The translations under genes and the position numbers were made by a program. Below are positions 1-8,872 of a DNA stretch of 64,000 bases, piece after piece; the first letter of the stretch is position 1; every line of letters starts with the position of its first letter. The DNA lies in contig JAIXQP010000053.1 of the NCBI GenBank assembly GCA_027485675.1, positions 34,237-98,236 of the forward strand, in the 5' to 3' direction. Origin of the DNA: Terriglobales bacterium (GTDB taxonomy: Bacteria; Acidobacteriota; Terriglobia; Bryobacterales; Bryobacteraceae). The notes beneath the pieces are model-generated. The model was not told the DNA's origin and did no database searches. It saw only the letters and a list, made by a program, of their open reading frames with translations.

Positions 1-1692
1 ACGATCGGCTTCTTCCCGGTGGATCACCAGTCGCTTGCCTATCTGCGGCTTTCGAACCGCAGCGACGAGCAGGTGGCGCTCGTCGAGGCCTATACAAAGG
101 CCCAGGGCCTGTTCCTTGAAGCCGGCGCGCCGGACCCGATCTACAACGACACGCTGGAGCTGGATCTTTCGACGGTGGTGCCGTCGCTGGCCGGGCCGAA
201 GCGGCCGCAGGACCGGATCAACCTGCCGGACGTGAAGGCGAACTTTGTGAGCTTCCTGAACCGGGAGCCGAAGACCGAAGGGGGCGTGACGGATGGCGCG
301 GTAGTGATCGCGGCAATCACGAGCTGTACGAATACCTCGAATCCGTCGGTGCTGGTGGCGGCCGGTCTGGTGGCCAAGAAGGCCGTGGAAGCGGGCTTGT
401 CGACGAAGCCGTGGGTGAAGACGTCGCTCGCGCCGGGTTCGAAGGTGGTGATCGACTACCTGGCCGACGCCAAGCTGCTGCCGTATCTCGAGACGTTGAA
501 GTTCAACCTGGTGGGCTTTGGCTGCACGACCTGTATCGGCAACTCCGGCCCGCTGCCGGACGATGTTTCGAAGGCCGTGAAGGACGGGAACCTGACCGTG
601 GCCGCGGTGCTTTCGGGCAACCGGAACTTTGAAGGCCGCGTGAATCCGCAAGTGAAGGCGAACTACCTGGCTTCCCCGCCCCTCGTCGTGGCTTACGCGC
701 TGGCGGGCCGGGTGGACCTGGATTTACAGAACGAACCCATTGGCCAGGGCAAGGACGGCCAGGACGTCTACCTGAAGGACATTTGGCCGACCGACGCCGA
801 GGTGCAAGCCGCGGTGGCCGAGTCCGTGCGGCGCGAGCACTTCGCCAAGCAGTACGCGGCGGTGTTTGACGGGGACGAGAACTGGGCGGCGATTCCGAAG
901 CTGACCGGCGACCAGTATCAATGGGACGATGCTTCGACCTACATCAAGCACCCGCCGTACTTTGAAAACATGGCGGACCCGACGCAGGGGATTGCGGACC
1001 TCGCGAACCTGCGGGTGCTGGCGAAGTTGGGCGATTCGGTGACGACGGACCACATTTCGCCGGCCGGCAACATTGCCAAGGATTCGGCGGCGGCGGAGTA
1101 TCTGCTTTCGCTGGGCGTGAAGCAGAGCGACTTCAACAGCTATGGCGCGCGGCGCGGCAACCATGAAGTGATGGTGCGCGGGACGCTGGCCAACATCCGG
1201 CTGAAGAACGAGATGGCGCCGGGGACGGAAGGCTCCTGGACGACGCACGTGCCTTCGGGCGAGAAGATGTGGATCTACAACGCGGCGATGAAGTATCAGG
1301 CCGAGGGCGTGGGTCAGCTGATTCTGGCGGGCAAGGAGTACGGCTCCGGGTCGTCGCGCGACTGGGCGGCCAAGGGTGTGGCGTTGCTGGGCGTGAAGGC
1401 CGTGATTGCCGAGAGCTTCGAGCGGATTCACCGGTCGAACCTGGTGGGCATGGGCGTGTTGCCGCTCGAGTTTATGAACGGCGATACGCGGGAGAGCCTG
1501 GGCTTGACCGGTCAGGAAGCGTTCTCGATTACGGGCGTGGCGACGGCGGCCGAGGGCGATAAGATCGCCACGGTGACGGCGGATGGCAAGACGTTCGCGG
1601 TGAAGGTCCGGATCGACACCCCGATGGAGATCCTGTACTACAAGAACGGTGGGATTCTGCCGTTCGTGTTGCGGCAGTTGGCGGCGAAATAG
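1..1692 (+). CDS. acnA: Aconitate hydratase, 3' part (gene starts before the window)
   Basis: The reading frame is open from base 1, so the N-terminal third or so of the protein lies outside the window; 563 residues are visible. The enzyme interconverts citrate and isocitrate through cis-aconitate in the cytoplasmic TCA cycle using a 4Fe-4S cluster. The visible part carries the first cluster cysteine in [10 protein letters not shown], the paired cysteines in [12 protein letters not shown], and the C-terminal swivel domain with [12 protein letters not shown] and the [12 protein letters not shown] stretch, all standard for the AcnA/IRP family rather than AcnB. The stop is a TAG at 1690-1692. 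Only 13 bases separate it from the retron RNA, so read-through transcription into the retron is possible. Confidence 0.97.
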   Translation, partial: TIGFFPVDHQSLAYLRLSNRSDEQVALVEAYTKAQGLFLEAGAPDPIYNDTLELDLSTVVPSLAGPKRPQDRINLPDVKANFVSFLNREPKTEGGVTDGAVVIAAITSCTNTSNPSVLVAAGLVAKKAVEAGLSTKPWVKTSLAPGSKVVIDYLADAKLLPYLETLKFNLVGFGCTTCIGNSGPLPDDVSKAVKDGNLTVAAVLSGNRNFEGRVNPQVKANYLASPPLVVAYALAGRVDLDLQNEPIGQGKDGQDVYLKDIWPTDAEVQAAVAESVRREHFAKQYAAVFDGDENWAAIPKLTGDQYQWDDASTYIKHPPYFENMADPTQGIADLANLRVLAKLGDSVTTDHISPAGNIAKDSAAAEYLLSLGVKQSDFNSYGARRGNHEVMVRGTLANIRLKNEMAPGTEGSWTTHVPSGEKMWIYNAAMKYQAEGVGQLILAGKEYGSGSSRDWAAKGVALLGVKAVIAESFERIHRSNLVGMGVLPLEFMNGDTRESLGLTGQEAFSITGVATAAEGDKIATVTADGKTFAVKVRIDTPMEILYYKNGGILPFVLRQLAAK

Positions 1693-1705
1693 CGGTATCC
1701 TGGTC

Positions 1706-1884
1706 CCGGAGATTCGAAGGCTCCAAGCTTTCGTCCATGGCAGAGCTTTCATCGGCTGAGCTTGGACTCTCCGGGGTTACCCCGGGGCATTGATCGCACC
1801 TTGCAACTCGTGTGCGGGATCTTCGCTGCGCTGCACGCAGACATGATCCCGCCCTGCCCGGCACGTTGGAGCCTTCGCCTCCGG
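1706..1884 (+). ncRNA. Retron msr-msd template RNA
   Basis: Seen in the sequence: the two ends are complementary. CCGGAG (1706-1711) plus CGAAGGCTCCAA (1715-1726) pair with TTGGAGCCTTCG (1866-1877) plus CTCCGG (1879-1884), giving 18 base pairs interrupted by one small internal loop; this is the a1/a2 helix. AGC follows a1 directly (1726-1728), so G1727 sits where retrons place the branching guanosine. An msr-type hairpin CTCCGGGG-TTA-CCCCGGGG lies at 1769-1787. The msd part folds as nested stems: CGTG 1809-1812 with CACG 1862-1865, GCGGGATC 1814-1821 with GATCCCGC 1845-1852, and CTGCG 1826-1830 with CGCAG 1836-1840. The reverse transcriptase start codon is 5 bases beyond a2. In retrons this RNA is both primer and template for msDNA. 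Branch point and msd limits are inferred. Confidence 0.86.
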
Positions 1885-1889
1885 AACCT

Positions 1890-3050
1890 ATGCCGGCCCA
1901 TCGCATCCTCGCCCAAGCCATCGTGGCCGGACCCTTTACCGCGGGGGCGCTGCGGGAGCGGATGGTGCGGGTACTGGGGACGGAAGAGGAGTGGCTCGAC
2001 GGGTTGGTGAGCCGCTTGCTGGCTCGTTTTTCCACACGGCCGCGCTTAGCCGGGATGTTGACCTTTCTATGGAAGGCGCCGGAGTTGCCGCGACCGTTGC
2101 GACTGGCGAATTTCCTGCCTCCCGCGCCGGAGGCGACCATGCGATGGGCGGGGCCAGCGCTGGCGACGACCGCCGAGTTGGCCACGTTTCTGGGACTGAA
2201 TCCGGGAGAGCTGATCTGGTTTACGCGGCTGGGGCGGCCGGAGCATTACCATGTGCGCGATTTGCCGAAGCGATCGGGCGGAACGCGGCGGCTGGCTGTT
2301 CCCAAGCGCCGCTTGAAGACGGTGCAGCGGCTGGTTCTGGATAAAATCCTGGCGGCGGTGCCGGTGCATCCGGCGGCGCATGGGTTCTGCCGCGGACGGT
2401 CCGTGCGGACCTATGTCGAGCCGCACCGGAAGCCGAAGGCGTTGCTGCGGATGGATCTGGCGGAGTTCTTCCCATCGATCCGGTTTCCGCGGGTGGCGGC
2501 GTTCTTCCGGACCATGGGGTATCCCGAGGCAGTGGCGGATGCTTTGGCGGCACTGTGCACGTACGAAGGGGCGCTGCCGCAAGGGGCTCCCACGTCCCCG
2601 GCGCTGGCGAATGCGATGGCCTACCGCCTGGATTGCCGGCTGGCGGGGTTGGCGGCCTCGTTGGGGTTGGCGTACACGCGGTATGCGGACGACCTCGCTT
2701 TCTCCGCCGCGCGGCTGCACGATTCGATGCTGCCGCACGTGGCGGCGATCGTGATGGAGGAGGGGTTTACGCCGAACTATCGGAAGACGCGGCTGATGCG
2801 GCCGGGGGAGCGGCAGCATTTAGCGGGGTTGACGTTGAATGAAAAGCCGAACCTGGCGCGGGCGGAGTATGACACGCTGAAGGCGACGCTGACGAATTGT
2901 GTGCGGCTGGGACCGGCGTCGCAGAACCGGGAAGGCCAGCCGGCGTTCCGGGCGCATTTGGCCGGCCGGGTGGCGCATGCGGTGAGCGTGAACCCGGAGA
3001 GGGGGAAGCGGTTGCGGGCGATTTTCGAGCGGATTATTTGGGAGGTGTGA
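1890..3050 (+). CDS. Retron-type reverse transcriptase with N-terminal extension
   Basis: 386 residues from ATG 1890. The frame is open further upstream to a GTG at 1812, but that would lie inside the msd hairpin, so 1890 is preferred. Residues 1 to about 85 are a helical extension with no family I recognise. The polymerase follows: a fingers block with RSGGTRRLAVPKRRLK, the A motif MDLAEFFPSIRF with a catalytic Asp, QGAPTSPALANAMAYRLD, and the catalytic YADD box in YTRYADDLAFS. The retron NAxxH position reads YVEPH and the VTG position reads LAG in LAGLTLNEKPN, so both retron signatures are altered but recognisable. The enzyme should copy the msd RNA into msDNA. No toxin or effector gene is adjacent on this strand. 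Its last 17 bases overlap the end of the opposing Uma2-type gene. Group II intron or DGR reverse transcriptase is less likely given the paired RNA upstream. Confidence 0.9.
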   Translation: MPAHRILAQAIVAGPFTAGALRERMVRVLGTEEEWLDGLVSRLLARFSTRPRLAGMLTFLWKAPELPRPLRLANFLPPAPEATMRWAGPALATTAELATFLGLNPGELIWFTRLGRPEHYHVRDLPKRSGGTRRLAVPKRRLKTVQRLVLDKILAAVPVHPAAHGFCRGRSVRTYVEPHRKPKALLRMDLAEFFPSIRFPRVAAFFRTMGYPEAVADALAALCTYEGALPQGAPTSPALANAMAYRLDCRLAGLAASLGLAYTRYADDLAFSAARLHDSMLPHVAAIVMEEGFTPNYRKTRLMRPGERQHLAGLTLNEKPNLARAEYDTLKATLTNCVRLGPASQNREGQPAFRAHLAGRVAHAVSVNPERGKRLRAIFERIIWEV

Positions 3051-3588
3051 GGAAGATGGCGTCGACGGCGAGCGAGCCGTGGCCAAGGAGGGGAAGGGGG
3101 ATTTGTTCGCCGGAGTGGTAGACGGCGAACGAGCCGCCGGGCTTTGCCACGCGGACGGTTTGGCGTTCGGGGTCTACGACCCAGAACTCAGCGCAACCGG
3201 TAGAGAGGCAGAGCTCTTCGCGTTCGTACATTTCGCTGGCGGAGTTGGAGGGACTGAGGACTTCGATGATCAGGTCCGGCGAGCCTGCAATGTTGTCTTC
3301 CGGATCAGTTGCCGAGAAGCGCTCCTGCCGGACAAAAGCTACGTCAGCGGCCCGCAATTCGTGCTCTGGCAGAGCGCGAAAGGCCATTTCCGTATCGAGC
3401 CAGCCCAATGGTTCGGCCGCCCCTTCCAACAGCTTAAACAAGCGTCTCTGCAGAATGGAATGCTTTAGTTTCGGACGCGTCATCGGCACCACCTCTCCCC
3501 GCTGGAGTTCATAGACGAACTCCCCCGACGCCTCAGGCAAGGCCTGAAACTCGGCGACCGTCATCAACTTCGTTGCCGCCACCACCAT
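3034..3588 (-). CDS. Uma2 family (DUF820) putative restriction-endonuclease-fold protein
   Basis: 184 residues. The N terminus TVAEFQALPE, the Gly/Glu-rich FVYELQRGEVVPM, the PD-(D/E)xK-like core SPDLIIEVLSPSNSASEM with the downstream acidic and lysine-poor stretch, and EFWVVDPERQTVRV match the Uma2 family, which is often multi-copy in cyanobacteria and Acidobacteriota. A nuclease function is predicted from the fold; biological role is unknown. The gene converges on the retron reverse transcriptase and overlaps its last 17 bases. It lies 11 bases downstream of the DUF1080 gene on the same strand and is probably co-transcribed with it. A link to the retron is possible only by position. Confidence 0.85.
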   Translation of the reverse strand: MVVAATKLMTVAEFQALPEASGEFVYELQRGEVVPMTRPKLKHSILQRRLFKLLEGAAEPLGWLDTEMAFRALPEHELRAADVAFVRQERFSATDPEDNIAGSPDLIIEVLSPSNSASEMYEREELCLSTGCAEFWVVDPERQTVRVAKPGGSFAVYHSGEQIPLPLLGHGSLAVDAIFLTPPK

Positions 3589-3599
3589 GCTGTACCTCC

Positions 3600-4220
3600 T
3601 TACTTCTTGACGCTGATTTCCTTGAAGAACACGGTGTCCTTCGCGCCGTGATTCTGAATGCCGATGTACCCTTTCCGAGCGCGGGGGCCGCGGACGGGTT
3701 CAAACCACATCTTGCGCTCGGGGACGGCCTGGTCGCCCTTGAACTCGTTGACCAGCTTGCCGTTGAGCTTTACGCGGGTGACGTCGCCTTTCAACTCCAC
3801 TTCCATCGTGTTCCATTCGCCGAGCGGCTTCATATTGCGAGCCGTCACCTTGCTGAGCGAATACAGCGCGCCGGTGCAGTGCCAGTCGTCACCGGTGGCG
3901 TCGATTTGGACTTCGTAGCCGTTGTGCACGCCGTACCAGGCGTCGCGGGGCTTTTCCGGCATCCGGATGTAGAGCCCGGAGTTGGCGCCCTTTTCCGTGG
4001 GCGTTTTGAAGACGACGCGCAGGGTGGCGTTTTCAAACGCCTCGACTTCGTAGAAGAGCAGGCCCATGCCGCCGGTGGTCTTCAGGGCGCCGTCTTCGAC
4101 GACGAAGTTGCCCCAGCCGACCTGCTTCCAGCCGGTCAAGTCCTTGCCGTTCCACAGCTTCTCCCAGCCGGCGGCCGGCAAGAGGGCCGCGCCCAACACA
4201 AATACGAGTAAGGTTCTCAC
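3600..4220 (-). CDS. DUF1080 (3-keto-disaccharide hydrolase-like) secreted protein
   Basis: 206 residues with a short signal peptide (MRTLLVFVLGAALLPAAG). The mature part opens with EKLWNGKDLTGWKQVG, the hallmark of the DUF1080 concanavalin-like fold, and has NSGLYIRMPEKPRDAWYG and GYIGIQNHG further on. Members bind or cleave sugars; some act as 3-keto-glucoside or 3-keto-disaccharide hydrolases in Bacteroidota and Planctomycetota. It is likely periplasmic or secreted. It sits between a permease gene (9 bases upstream) and a Uma2 gene on the same strand. The substrate cannot be read from the sequence. Confidence 0.88.
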   Translation of the reverse strand: MRTLLVFVLGAALLPAAGWEKLWNGKDLTGWKQVGWGNFVVEDGALKTTGGMGLLFYEVEAFENATLRVVFKTPTEKGANSGLYIRMPEKPRDAWYGVHNGYEVQIDATGDDWHCTGALYSLSKVTARNMKPLGEWNTMEVELKGDVTRVKLNGKLVNEFKGDQAVPERKMWFEPVRGPRARKGYIGIQNHGAKDTVFFKEISVKK

Positions 4221-4229
4221 GACCCTATG

Positions 4230-5486
4230 TTACCCTCTTCGCCGCCACGCGACCAACGACCCGACGACGGCCCAGGCGGTGCCGAGCCACAGGGCGGTCC
4301 AGCCAAGATTCGACCACATGAAGAAACAGATGGCGAGGCCCGCGGCCGGCGGGGCGACGCCCCAGAAGGTCCGTTCGCTGCGGCGGAGACAGGCGAGGTT
4401 GACACCCATGAAGCCGATGAAGGCTCCATAGTTGAGCAGCAGGGCGCCGGTCTCATACGAGATGGCGAGCGCGCCGGCCAAGGCGAGCACCCCGATGAGC
4501 AGCACGTTCTTCACGGGGACGCCGGTGGACTCTTTCACGGTGCCGAAGAAGCCGCGGGGTAGCGCGCCGTCGCGGCCCATGCCGTAGAGCAGGCGGGCGC
4601 CGGCCATCTGGCCGCCGGCGCCGCTGCCGATGCTGGCGACGAGCAGGGTGAGGTTGATGGTCTGGAACAACCATGCGCCGCCGGCGCGGCCCGCGGCGTA
4701 GACGTAGGCGGTATCGACGTCGGGGAAGGCCTCGCCGTGCGGCCAGACGAGTTGCGCGGCATAGATTTCGAGGGCGCTGAGGGCGCCGATGAGCAGGCAG
4801 ACCAGAACAGTGGCGCGGGGGACGTTGCGCTCGGCGTCAACGGTTTCTTCGGAAAGCGTCGAGATGGCGTCGAAGCCGATGTAAGTGAGGACGGCGAGCG
4901 AGGTGCCGGCGGATAACTTACTCCAACTGAAGGTTACCGGATCGTAGAAAGGCTTGAGTAAGTCGATACCGGGATTCGCGAGGACGAACTGTACCGTCGC
5001 GACTAACATCCAGGCGACGACGCCGAGCATGATGATAGCGAGCCACTTATTCGTATTGGCGGTGGCCGAGACGGCGCGGAGGTTGAGGCCGGTGAAGAGC
5101 AGGACGAAGAAGACGACGGCGAGCGGATAGGGCAGGCCGGGGAAGATATTGAGGAGCGCCTTGCTGCACCAGATGGTGCAGATCATCGGATTGATGACAT
5201 AGTCGAGGAGCATGCCCCAGCCGGTGAGGAAGCCGGCGGTGGGGTGGACTTCCTTGCCGACGTAGGTATAAGCGGAGCCGGCGCTGGGATAGAGGCGGGC
5301 CATGCGGCCATAGGAGATGGCCGTGAAGAGCATGCCCACGAGGGCGAGGAGAATGGCCGAAACGACATGGCCGCCGGCGAGGTTGCTGACGACGCCGAAC
5401 AGCGGCATGGGGGCGGTGGGCTGAATCAGGATCAGCCCCATGAACACCAAATCGCTGAGGCGCAGGGTCTTTTTCAGTCCACTCAT
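4230..5486 (-). CDS. APC-superfamily amino acid/polyamine permease, PuuP-like
   Basis: 418 residues with about twelve hydrophobic segments. The N-terminal half has ALVGMLFTAISYGRMARLYP and AGSAYTYVGKEVHPTAGFLTGW, which line up with the putrescine importer PuuP and relatives in the amino acid-polyamine-organocation family. A GFDAISTLSEETVDAERNVP loop in the middle is also typical of this family. The protein should be an inner-membrane proton-coupled importer of an amine or amino acid. It lies 48 bases after the TonB-dependent receptor gene on the same strand and 9 bases before DUF1080. Substrate assignment is tentative. Confidence 0.9.
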   Translation of the reverse strand: MSGLKKTLRLSDLVFMGLILIQPTAPMPLFGVVSNLAGGHVVSAILLALVGMLFTAISYGRMARLYPSAGSAYTYVGKEVHPTAGFLTGWGMLLDYVINPMICTIWCSKALLNIFPGLPYPLAVVFFVLLFTGLNLRAVSATANTNKWLAIIMLGVVAWMLVATVQFVLANPGIDLLKPFYDPVTFSWSKLSAGTSLAVLTYIGFDAISTLSEETVDAERNVPRATVLVCLLIGALSALEIYAAQLVWPHGEAFPDVDTAYVYAAGRAGGAWLFQTINLTLLVASIGSGAGGQMAGARLLYGMGRDGALPRGFFGTVKESTGVPVKNVLLIGVLALAGALAISYETGALLLNYGAFIGFMGVNLACLRRSERTFWGVAPPAAGLAICFFMWSNLGWTALWLGTAWAVVGSLVAWRRRG

Positions 5487-5534
5487 GAATTCATCATTGT
5501 GGCACTCGAAGACCCGGCGCGCCAGACGAAAGGG

Positions 5535-8500
5535 TTAGAAAAACAGCTTCAAGGCGAGGCGGAACTGCCGTTCGGTGGCTTGGGCGCTCGTGATTTCCGT
5601 CCAACCGTTCAACGCGGTGATCTGGCCCGCGGCATTCCGGGTGGCGCCGGAGACCGTAGCACCGGGATTGTTGAAGGCCGGGGTGTTCGACACGTTGAAC
5701 GCTTCGGCACGGAACTGCAGGCGCCACCGTTCGGAGATGTTGAAGTTGCGGAAGAGGCTGCCATCGAGATTGATGACACCCGGCCCGCGGAGGATGTTGC
5801 GGCCGGAGTTGCCGAAGCGGACATCGATGACGGGCATGAACGACATGGGATCGAAGTAGCTCGAGCCACGGCCGATGCCGCCGAGGAACTGCACGTTCTC
5901 GACGACCTGATCGGCCGTTTGGGTGTTACCCGGCGAGTTCACCGAGGTGCCGGCCGAGGCCACCGTGAAGGGTGAGCCGCTGAAGGCGCTGAAGATGCCA
6001 TTCAACTGCCAGCCGCCGAGGACAGCGCCGGCGAAGCCGCTGGTGGCGTACTTCTGGCCCTTGCCGAAGGGGAGCTCATAGACGCCGAAGATCTGGAGGT
6101 TGTGGGGGCGGTCGAAGCTGGCCACGGCGCGGTTGCGCCGCCACAGATCGGGGGCTTGCCAGGTGAGGCCGCTGTCGTTGTTGTCGGCCCAGCTGATCGC
6201 TTTCGACCAGGTGTAGGAGAGGCCCAACTGGGAGGAGCCGCTCATCCGCTTGGTCAACTGCATCTGGAGGGCGTTGTAGTTGGAGGTATTGAAGGGGGTG
6301 AGCTGGTTGATGTTGCCGATCAAGCCGAATTGCGGGAACAGCGCGCGGTTGTTGTTGCCGCCGCCGGCGCCGGTGTTGGCGTTGATGTTCACGACAGCCG
6401 TTTGGCGGATGGCGCGGGTGCCGACGTAGGAGACCTGGACGGTGGTGTCCTTCATGAGCTCGCGCTGGATGGTGGCGTTGAAGCTCTGGATGTAGCCGCG
6501 ATTGAAGCGCTCCGGGAAGGTGACGGTGCCGACGGCGGCGGGCAGCAAGATGGCGCCGGAACTGACGTCCGGCGGGACGACCGCGGGGATGCCGGTGCGC
6601 AGGGTACCGGCGGCGATGAAAGTAGTGGCGCCGGAGAACTGGGTGGAGATGGTGGCCGGGTAGGCGTCGCGCATGCTGCGGAAGGAGTTGGGATCGATGC
6701 TGATGCCGTAGCCGAGGCGGAAGACCGTCTTTTCGGTGGCGCGGTAGGCGATGCCGAGGCGGGGAGCGATCTGGCCCCAGCCGACGTCGACGCCGGTATC
6801 GCGCGGGGTGTTGCCTTCGCCGCCGATGAGGACGCGGTTGATGCGCGGGTCGTAGCGTTCGCCGCCGCGGTGGTCGCGGGTGGCGAAGGGATAGTACTCG
6901 TAGCGCATGCCGTAGTTGAGAGTGAGCTTCCGGTTCACCTGCCACTGGTCGCGGGCGTAGAAGCCGTAGGAGGGCATGCGGACGGCGGCGGGATTGATGT
7001 TCTGCACGTCCTTGCCGAGGCCCTGCGCCTGGCCGAGGAGGAAGTCGGCGAGGCCGTTATACAGGTTCGGCGCGGCGCCGCCGTTTAAGGCCGTGAGGCC
7101 GCCGGTGAAGTTGAAGCCGCCGCGCGGGCCGAAGGCGGCCTGGGGCTGGAAGTGGTTGATGGTGTAGTAGGCGTACTCGGCGCCGAAGCGGAAGGAGTGG
7201 GCGCCCTTGAACCAGCCGACGTTGCCGACGGCGACATACTGATTGTCGCGGAACAGGAAGGGGTTTGAGACGTTCGGGTTGCCGAGGGCCGAGAAGCCGC
7301 TGATGTTGAAGCGGGGATAACCGCCCTGGAGGCGGTCGCTGCCATTGGTGCCGGGAATGCGAAGGTCTTCGAGGCCGTAGTTCTTCTCGATGTCGACGTT
7401 TTCGGCGCTGAGCCGGAGGCGAGTGAACCCGACGTTGGCATCGATGAGGATACGGGGCGAGACGGTGTAGGTTCCACCGACGGCGGCGCTTTGGATGAGG
7501 CCGGGAGCGCGGCCGGGTTGGCCGCCGGCGAGGGCGTCGCCACCCGCGGCGCCGAGCGAAGGCGGATCAAAGATCAGGCTGGGCGAGAAGCTGTAGCGGG
7601 CGAAGACGGAGGCCTTTTCCGTGGGGTTATAGTTCACTTTGAAGTCGGAGTTATCGCGGTTGAACTCATAGGTGCCGCTGGCGAAGTGGTTATTCTGGAT
7701 CTGATTGGAACCGGCGGGAAGGCCGACGTAGTTCGGGGCTTCGAGGAGGCCGAGCATGGTGGCGGCGGCGGGGTCGATGCGGCTGGCGGGGATTTGCAGG
7801 CCGGGGAAGAGTTGGCGGCCGGTGCCGTTGGCGGCGCCGGTGGCGGGGTCGTAGATGTTGGTGCCGAAGGAGCTGAAGTTGCCGGCGCGGAGCGGAGCGT
7901 TGGGGAGGGTGCGGAAGGCGGAGGCGTTTTGGCGGCGGACGGTGCGTTCCCAGTCGGCGAAGAAGAAGAGCTTGTTCTTTTTGATGGGGCCGCCGAAGGT
8001 GCCGCCGAACTGGTTGAGGATGTTCTTCGGGAGGTCGCCGCCGTAGTAGAAGTAATTGCGGGCCCGCATGGCGCTGTTGGTATGGAACTCGTGGGCGGAG
8101 CCGTGGAACTCATTGGTGCCGCTCTTGATGGTGACGTTCATCGCCGCGCCGCCGGCCATGCCCTGTTCGGCGTCGAAGCTGTTGGAGACGACGTTGACGG
8201 TTTCGATAGCGTCTTGCGGCGGGACGTAGGCGACGATGTGGGGGAGCCACGGGTAGCTGACCGTGGCGCCGTCGATGCGGGTGTTGTTGTTCGAGTAGCT
8301 GGCGCCGTTGACGTTGGTGCCCATGGCGCGCTGGGGGTTACCGGCGTCGGAGTGTAACTCGGTGGGCGGGGAGAAGCCGGGGATGATCTTGTAGAGATTC
8401 TGGAAGTTGCGGCCGCCGCCGACTGGGAGGTTGGTGATCTGCGATTTGGAGATCTGGTTGGATAGGTCGGCGCGGTCGGTTTGCAGGGTGGCAGCGGAGC

Positions 8501-8855
8501 CTTCGACGACGATGCTTTCGGTGACGCTGGCGACTTGGAGGCGGGCGTCGATGCGGCGGACGGTGTTGGCGTCGATGGAGACGGAGTTTTGGACGAGGGA
8601 CCGGAACGAGGTCGCCGCGATGGTGACTTTGTAGGTGCCCGGCTGGAGGTCGTTGAACAGGAACGTCCCGCGTTCATCCGTGGCCCCCTGTTTGGTGACG
8701 CCGGTGGCGGTGTTGGCCACCTCGACTTTGGCGCCGGGGACGGCGGCGTCGGCCGCGTCGGTCACATTCCCGGTCAATGACCCATACAACACCTGCGCCG
8801 GTGCGATCCCCGCACTCAGCACGACTCCCAGCAACAAGGCTCCCAGTTTCTGCAT
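5535..8855 (-). CDS. Oar-like TonB-dependent receptor with carboxypeptidase-like regulatory domain
   Basis: 1106 residues from the ATG at 8855. The start was chosen because MQKLGALLLGVVLSAGIAPA is a clear signal peptide; the frame is open further upstream but there it only shadows the next gene. Residues 25-105 are a CarboxypepD_reg-like domain (GSLTGNVTDAADAAVPGAKV, DLQPGTYKVTI). A plug follows at about 110-240, then a beta-barrel of some 850 residues rich in aromatic-alternating strands, with Oar-type stretches such as GPIKKNKLFFFADWERTV. The protein ends in LKLFF, the usual outer-membrane C-terminal Phe. Such receptors import large substrates in Acidobacteriota, where they are highly multiplied. 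The substrate is unknown. Confidence 0.94.
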   Translation of the reverse strand: MQKLGALLLGVVLSAGIAPAQVLYGSLTGNVTDAADAAVPGAKVEVANTATGVTKQGATDERGTFLFNDLQPGTYKVTIAATSFRSLVQNSVSIDANTVRRIDARLQVASVTESIVVEGSAATLQTDRADLSNQISKSQITNLPVGGGRNFQNLYKIIPGFSPPTELHSDAGNPQRAMGTNVNGASYSNNNTRIDGATVSYPWLPHIVAYVPPQDAIETVNVVSNSFDAEQGMAGGAAMNVTIKSGTNEFHGSAHEFHTNSAMRARNYFYYGGDLPKNILNQFGGTFGGPIKKNKLFFFADWERTVRRQNASAFRTLPNAPLRAGNFSSFGTNIYDPATGAANGTGRQLFPGLQIPASRIDPAAATMLGLLEAPNYVGLPAGSNQIQNNHFASGTYEFNRDNSDFKVNYNPTEKASVFARYSFSPSLIFDPPSLGAAGGDALAGGQPGRAPGLIQSAAVGGTYTVSPRILIDANVGFTRLRLSAENVDIEKNYGLEDLRIPGTNGSDRLQGGYPRFNISGFSALGNPNVSNPFLFRDNQYVAVGNVGWFKGAHSFRFGAEYAYYTINHFQPQAAFGPRGGFNFTGGLTALNGGAAPNLYNGLADFLLGQAQGLGKDVQNINPAAVRMPSYGFYARDQWQVNRKLTLNYGMRYEYYPFATRDHRGGERYDPRINRVLIGGEGNTPRDTGVDVGWGQIAPRLGIAYRATEKTVFRLGYGISIDPNSFRSMRDAYPATISTQFSGATTFIAAGTLRTGIPAVVPPDVSSGAILLPAAVGTVTFPERFNRGYIQSFNATIQRELMKDTTVQVSYVGTRAIRQTAVVNINANTGAGGGNNNRALFPQFGLIGNINQLTPFNTSNYNALQMQLTKRMSGSSQLGLSYTWSKAISWADNNDSGLTWQAPDLWRRNRAVASFDRPHNLQIFGVYELPFGKGQKYATSGFAGAVLGGWQLNGIFSAFSGSPFTVASAGTSVNSPGNTQTADQVVENVQFLGGIGRGSSYFDPMSFMPVIDVRFGNSGRNILRGPGVINLDGSLFRNFNISERWRLQFRAEAFNVSNTPAFNNPGATVSGATRNAAGQITALNGWTEITSAQATERQFRLALKLFF

Positions 8856-8872
8856 ACTCCCGAGATGCCGAG

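Noticed and set aside
1812..1889. Earlier GTG start for the retron reverse transcriptase
   Set aside because: The added 26 residues are the translation of the msd hairpin; the ATG at 1890 lies just after a2, as in other retrons.
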